Positions 41,402-42,247 of a stretch of DNA of 42,247 nucleotides are shown piece by piece (position 1 is the stretch's first letter; each line of letters begins with the position of its first letter). This DNA is from Bacteroidales bacterium (GTDB lineage: Bacteria > Bacteroidota > Bacteroidia > Bacteroidales > F082): contig JAFUAA010000056.1 of assembly GCA_017460915.1 (NCBI GenBank), positions 1 to 42,247 on the forward strand, given 5' to 3'. Below the pieces are notes generated by a model that saw nothing but the letters and a program-made list of their open reading frames with translations, made no database searches and was not told the origin of the DNA. Position numbers and translations under genes: made by a program.

Positions 41402-42247
41402 TCAATATCCTTTCCATTATTATTACTAAAGGGAACCATTTTGTTTTTTGGGTTTCGGGGATATGCGATGCGCAATGGCATATTTAGTTCTTTCCTATAG
41501 TTGTTAACACGTGTAACAGCTTCTCCAAGTTCTGCATCTGGTTTTGGCACCCATCCAAAATCGCCCATCTTTACATATGATGCTTCCGTGGTTTTATTCT
41601 TGGGGTCTTCATCTCCAAATGCAGCGTGTCCAAGTTCATGCATAAAGACCATCCCTAAGCCATTGGTGGAATTGTCTTCATTCTCATCCAAAGAATTAGA
41701 CAACCTTATTAATCTCTCCCCCGTTTCTAGTTGCTTACCCCCACTCTTAGAATAATTCATGACGATAATATTATCAGGATTCCCCTCTTCATCTTTCAGG
41801 TTGATAGCAAAAATCAAATCCGCTCTCGCAGATGCAGAGCCTTTTTCATCACCAGTAGGTTCCGCATAACGCAAAAAACCATTAGCATCAACGGAAAGTG
41901 TCAATCCCGTTATGAAAGACAAAGAACTAACCAATCTATTTTGTTGTTTCTCTTTTAGCCTTGACAAGTCTATTTCTTCACCCTTTGGATCCACCAACCT
42001 CATCGGATTATCCGCGCAATAAACATACGGGCTTAGGCTCGGATACTTGTCACTCATCGGGTCCACACTCAGCCATATACCCAATGAAGAGGAATAGTAG
42101 CGCGCGCCGAAGTAGTCAAAACCCGTCTCTGCATCGCGTTCCTTGCCCGTGAAGCGGAATCGCTCGGAGTATTCCGTGTTCGGGTCTTGCTGGTCGATGT
42201 AGTCGCCACCGAAGGGCTTGTACTGCAGGTGCTGCACAGGCTGCCCG
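41383..42247 (-). CDS. C-terminal part of an RHS-family polymorphic toxin with zincin-like tip
   Basis: The 5' end lies beyond the window; the frame is open to its last bases. About 75 residues of RHS core are seen: RFRFTGKERDAETGFDYFGARYY, in short RFTGKERDAETGFDYFGARY, then SVDPMSDKYPSLSPYVYCAD and NPMRLVDPKGE. After DPKG, the usual junction, an unrelated tip of about 200 residues begins. It contains MVFMHELGHAAFGDED (41626-41640 for HELGH), the zinc-protease motif with the catalytic Glu, and a downstream acidic ELGEAV that could supply the third zinc ligand. The tip is AT-rich. RHS shells carry toxin tips that are exchanged between strains; the protease target is unknown. Confidence 0.85.
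   Translation of the reverse strand, partial: GQPVQHLQYKPFGGDYIDQQDPNTEYSERFRFTGKERDAETGFDYFGARYYSSSLGIWLSVDPMSDKYPSLSPYVYCADNPMRLVDPKGEEIDLSRLKEKQQNRLVSSLSFITGLTLSVDANGFLRYAEPTGDEKGSASARADLIFAINLKDEEGNPDNIIVMNYSKSGGKQLETGERLIRLSNSLDENEDNSTNGLGMVFMHELGHAAFGDEDPKNKTTEASYVKMGDFGWVPKPDAELGEAVTRVNNYRKELNMPLRIAYPRNPKNKMVPFSNNNGKDIEWKNMY

Overview
The window looks like chromosomal DNA of a Bacteroidales bacterium (phylum Bacteroidota) of moderate GC content, probably an uncultured gut or rumen type. The evidence is consistent across the window. Many genes are preceded by the Bacteroidota -7 element TAnnTTTG, and Shine-Dalgarno sequences are rare. The tmRNA encodes the tag GENNYAFAA. There is a type IX secretion (T9SS) C-terminal sorting domain, a guaB / parvulin-isomerase / surA operon, and an RHS gene of the Bacteroidota type. 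I cannot name the genus from the sequence alone.

Layout. 1-4350: the tail of a protein with a short C-terminal membrane anchor, a MarR regulator, then a five-gene operon: CnaB-like lipoprotein, secreted repeat protein, VTC-type polyphosphate polymerase-like enzyme, DUF4956 membrane protein and DUF2490 protein. 4364-13512: a giant alpha-2-macroglobulin lipoprotein with an intact thioester motif and penicillin-binding protein 1C, a classic pair, here separated by a YhcG/DUF1016 nuclease. 13513-19870: an accessory locus with palindromes, a long structured 5' leader that may act as an RNA switch, two tandem tiny HTH-like proteins, a 1582-residue von Willebrand A surface protein with a T9SS sorting domain, and an 82-residue secreted protein with the same C-terminal anchor as the first gene of the window.

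19875-21972: kdsC (minus strand) with an AAA ATPase/nuclease gene inserted behind it. The insertion is bracketed by 33-bp direct repeats that are exactly the last ten codons plus stop of kdsC. 22071-25190: rsfS, ftsH and a LUD-domain protein. 25281-25982: a decayed lipoprotein gene. 25963-33162 (minus strand): guaB, an unknown gene, three SurA/PpiC-type periplasmic chaperone proteins and a MoxR ATPase in one tight operon. 33209-38652 (minus strand): an esterase-like protein, sbcD and sbcC. 38662-39156: tmRNA with its terminator and promoter. 39246-40431: a sigma-54-type response regulator that lacks a DNA-binding domain. 40411-42247: an AT-rich RHS toxin module with a zinc-protease-like C-terminus, an overlapping lipoprotein that is the candidate immunity protein, and an orphan RHS fragment.

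The three most promising leads are the ATPase gene that seems to have moved as a single-gene element into the 3' end of kdsC, the bistable RNA leader in front of the mini-regulators and surface protein, and the RHS zincin/lipoprotein pair. All functions are read from sequence; no database search was run.
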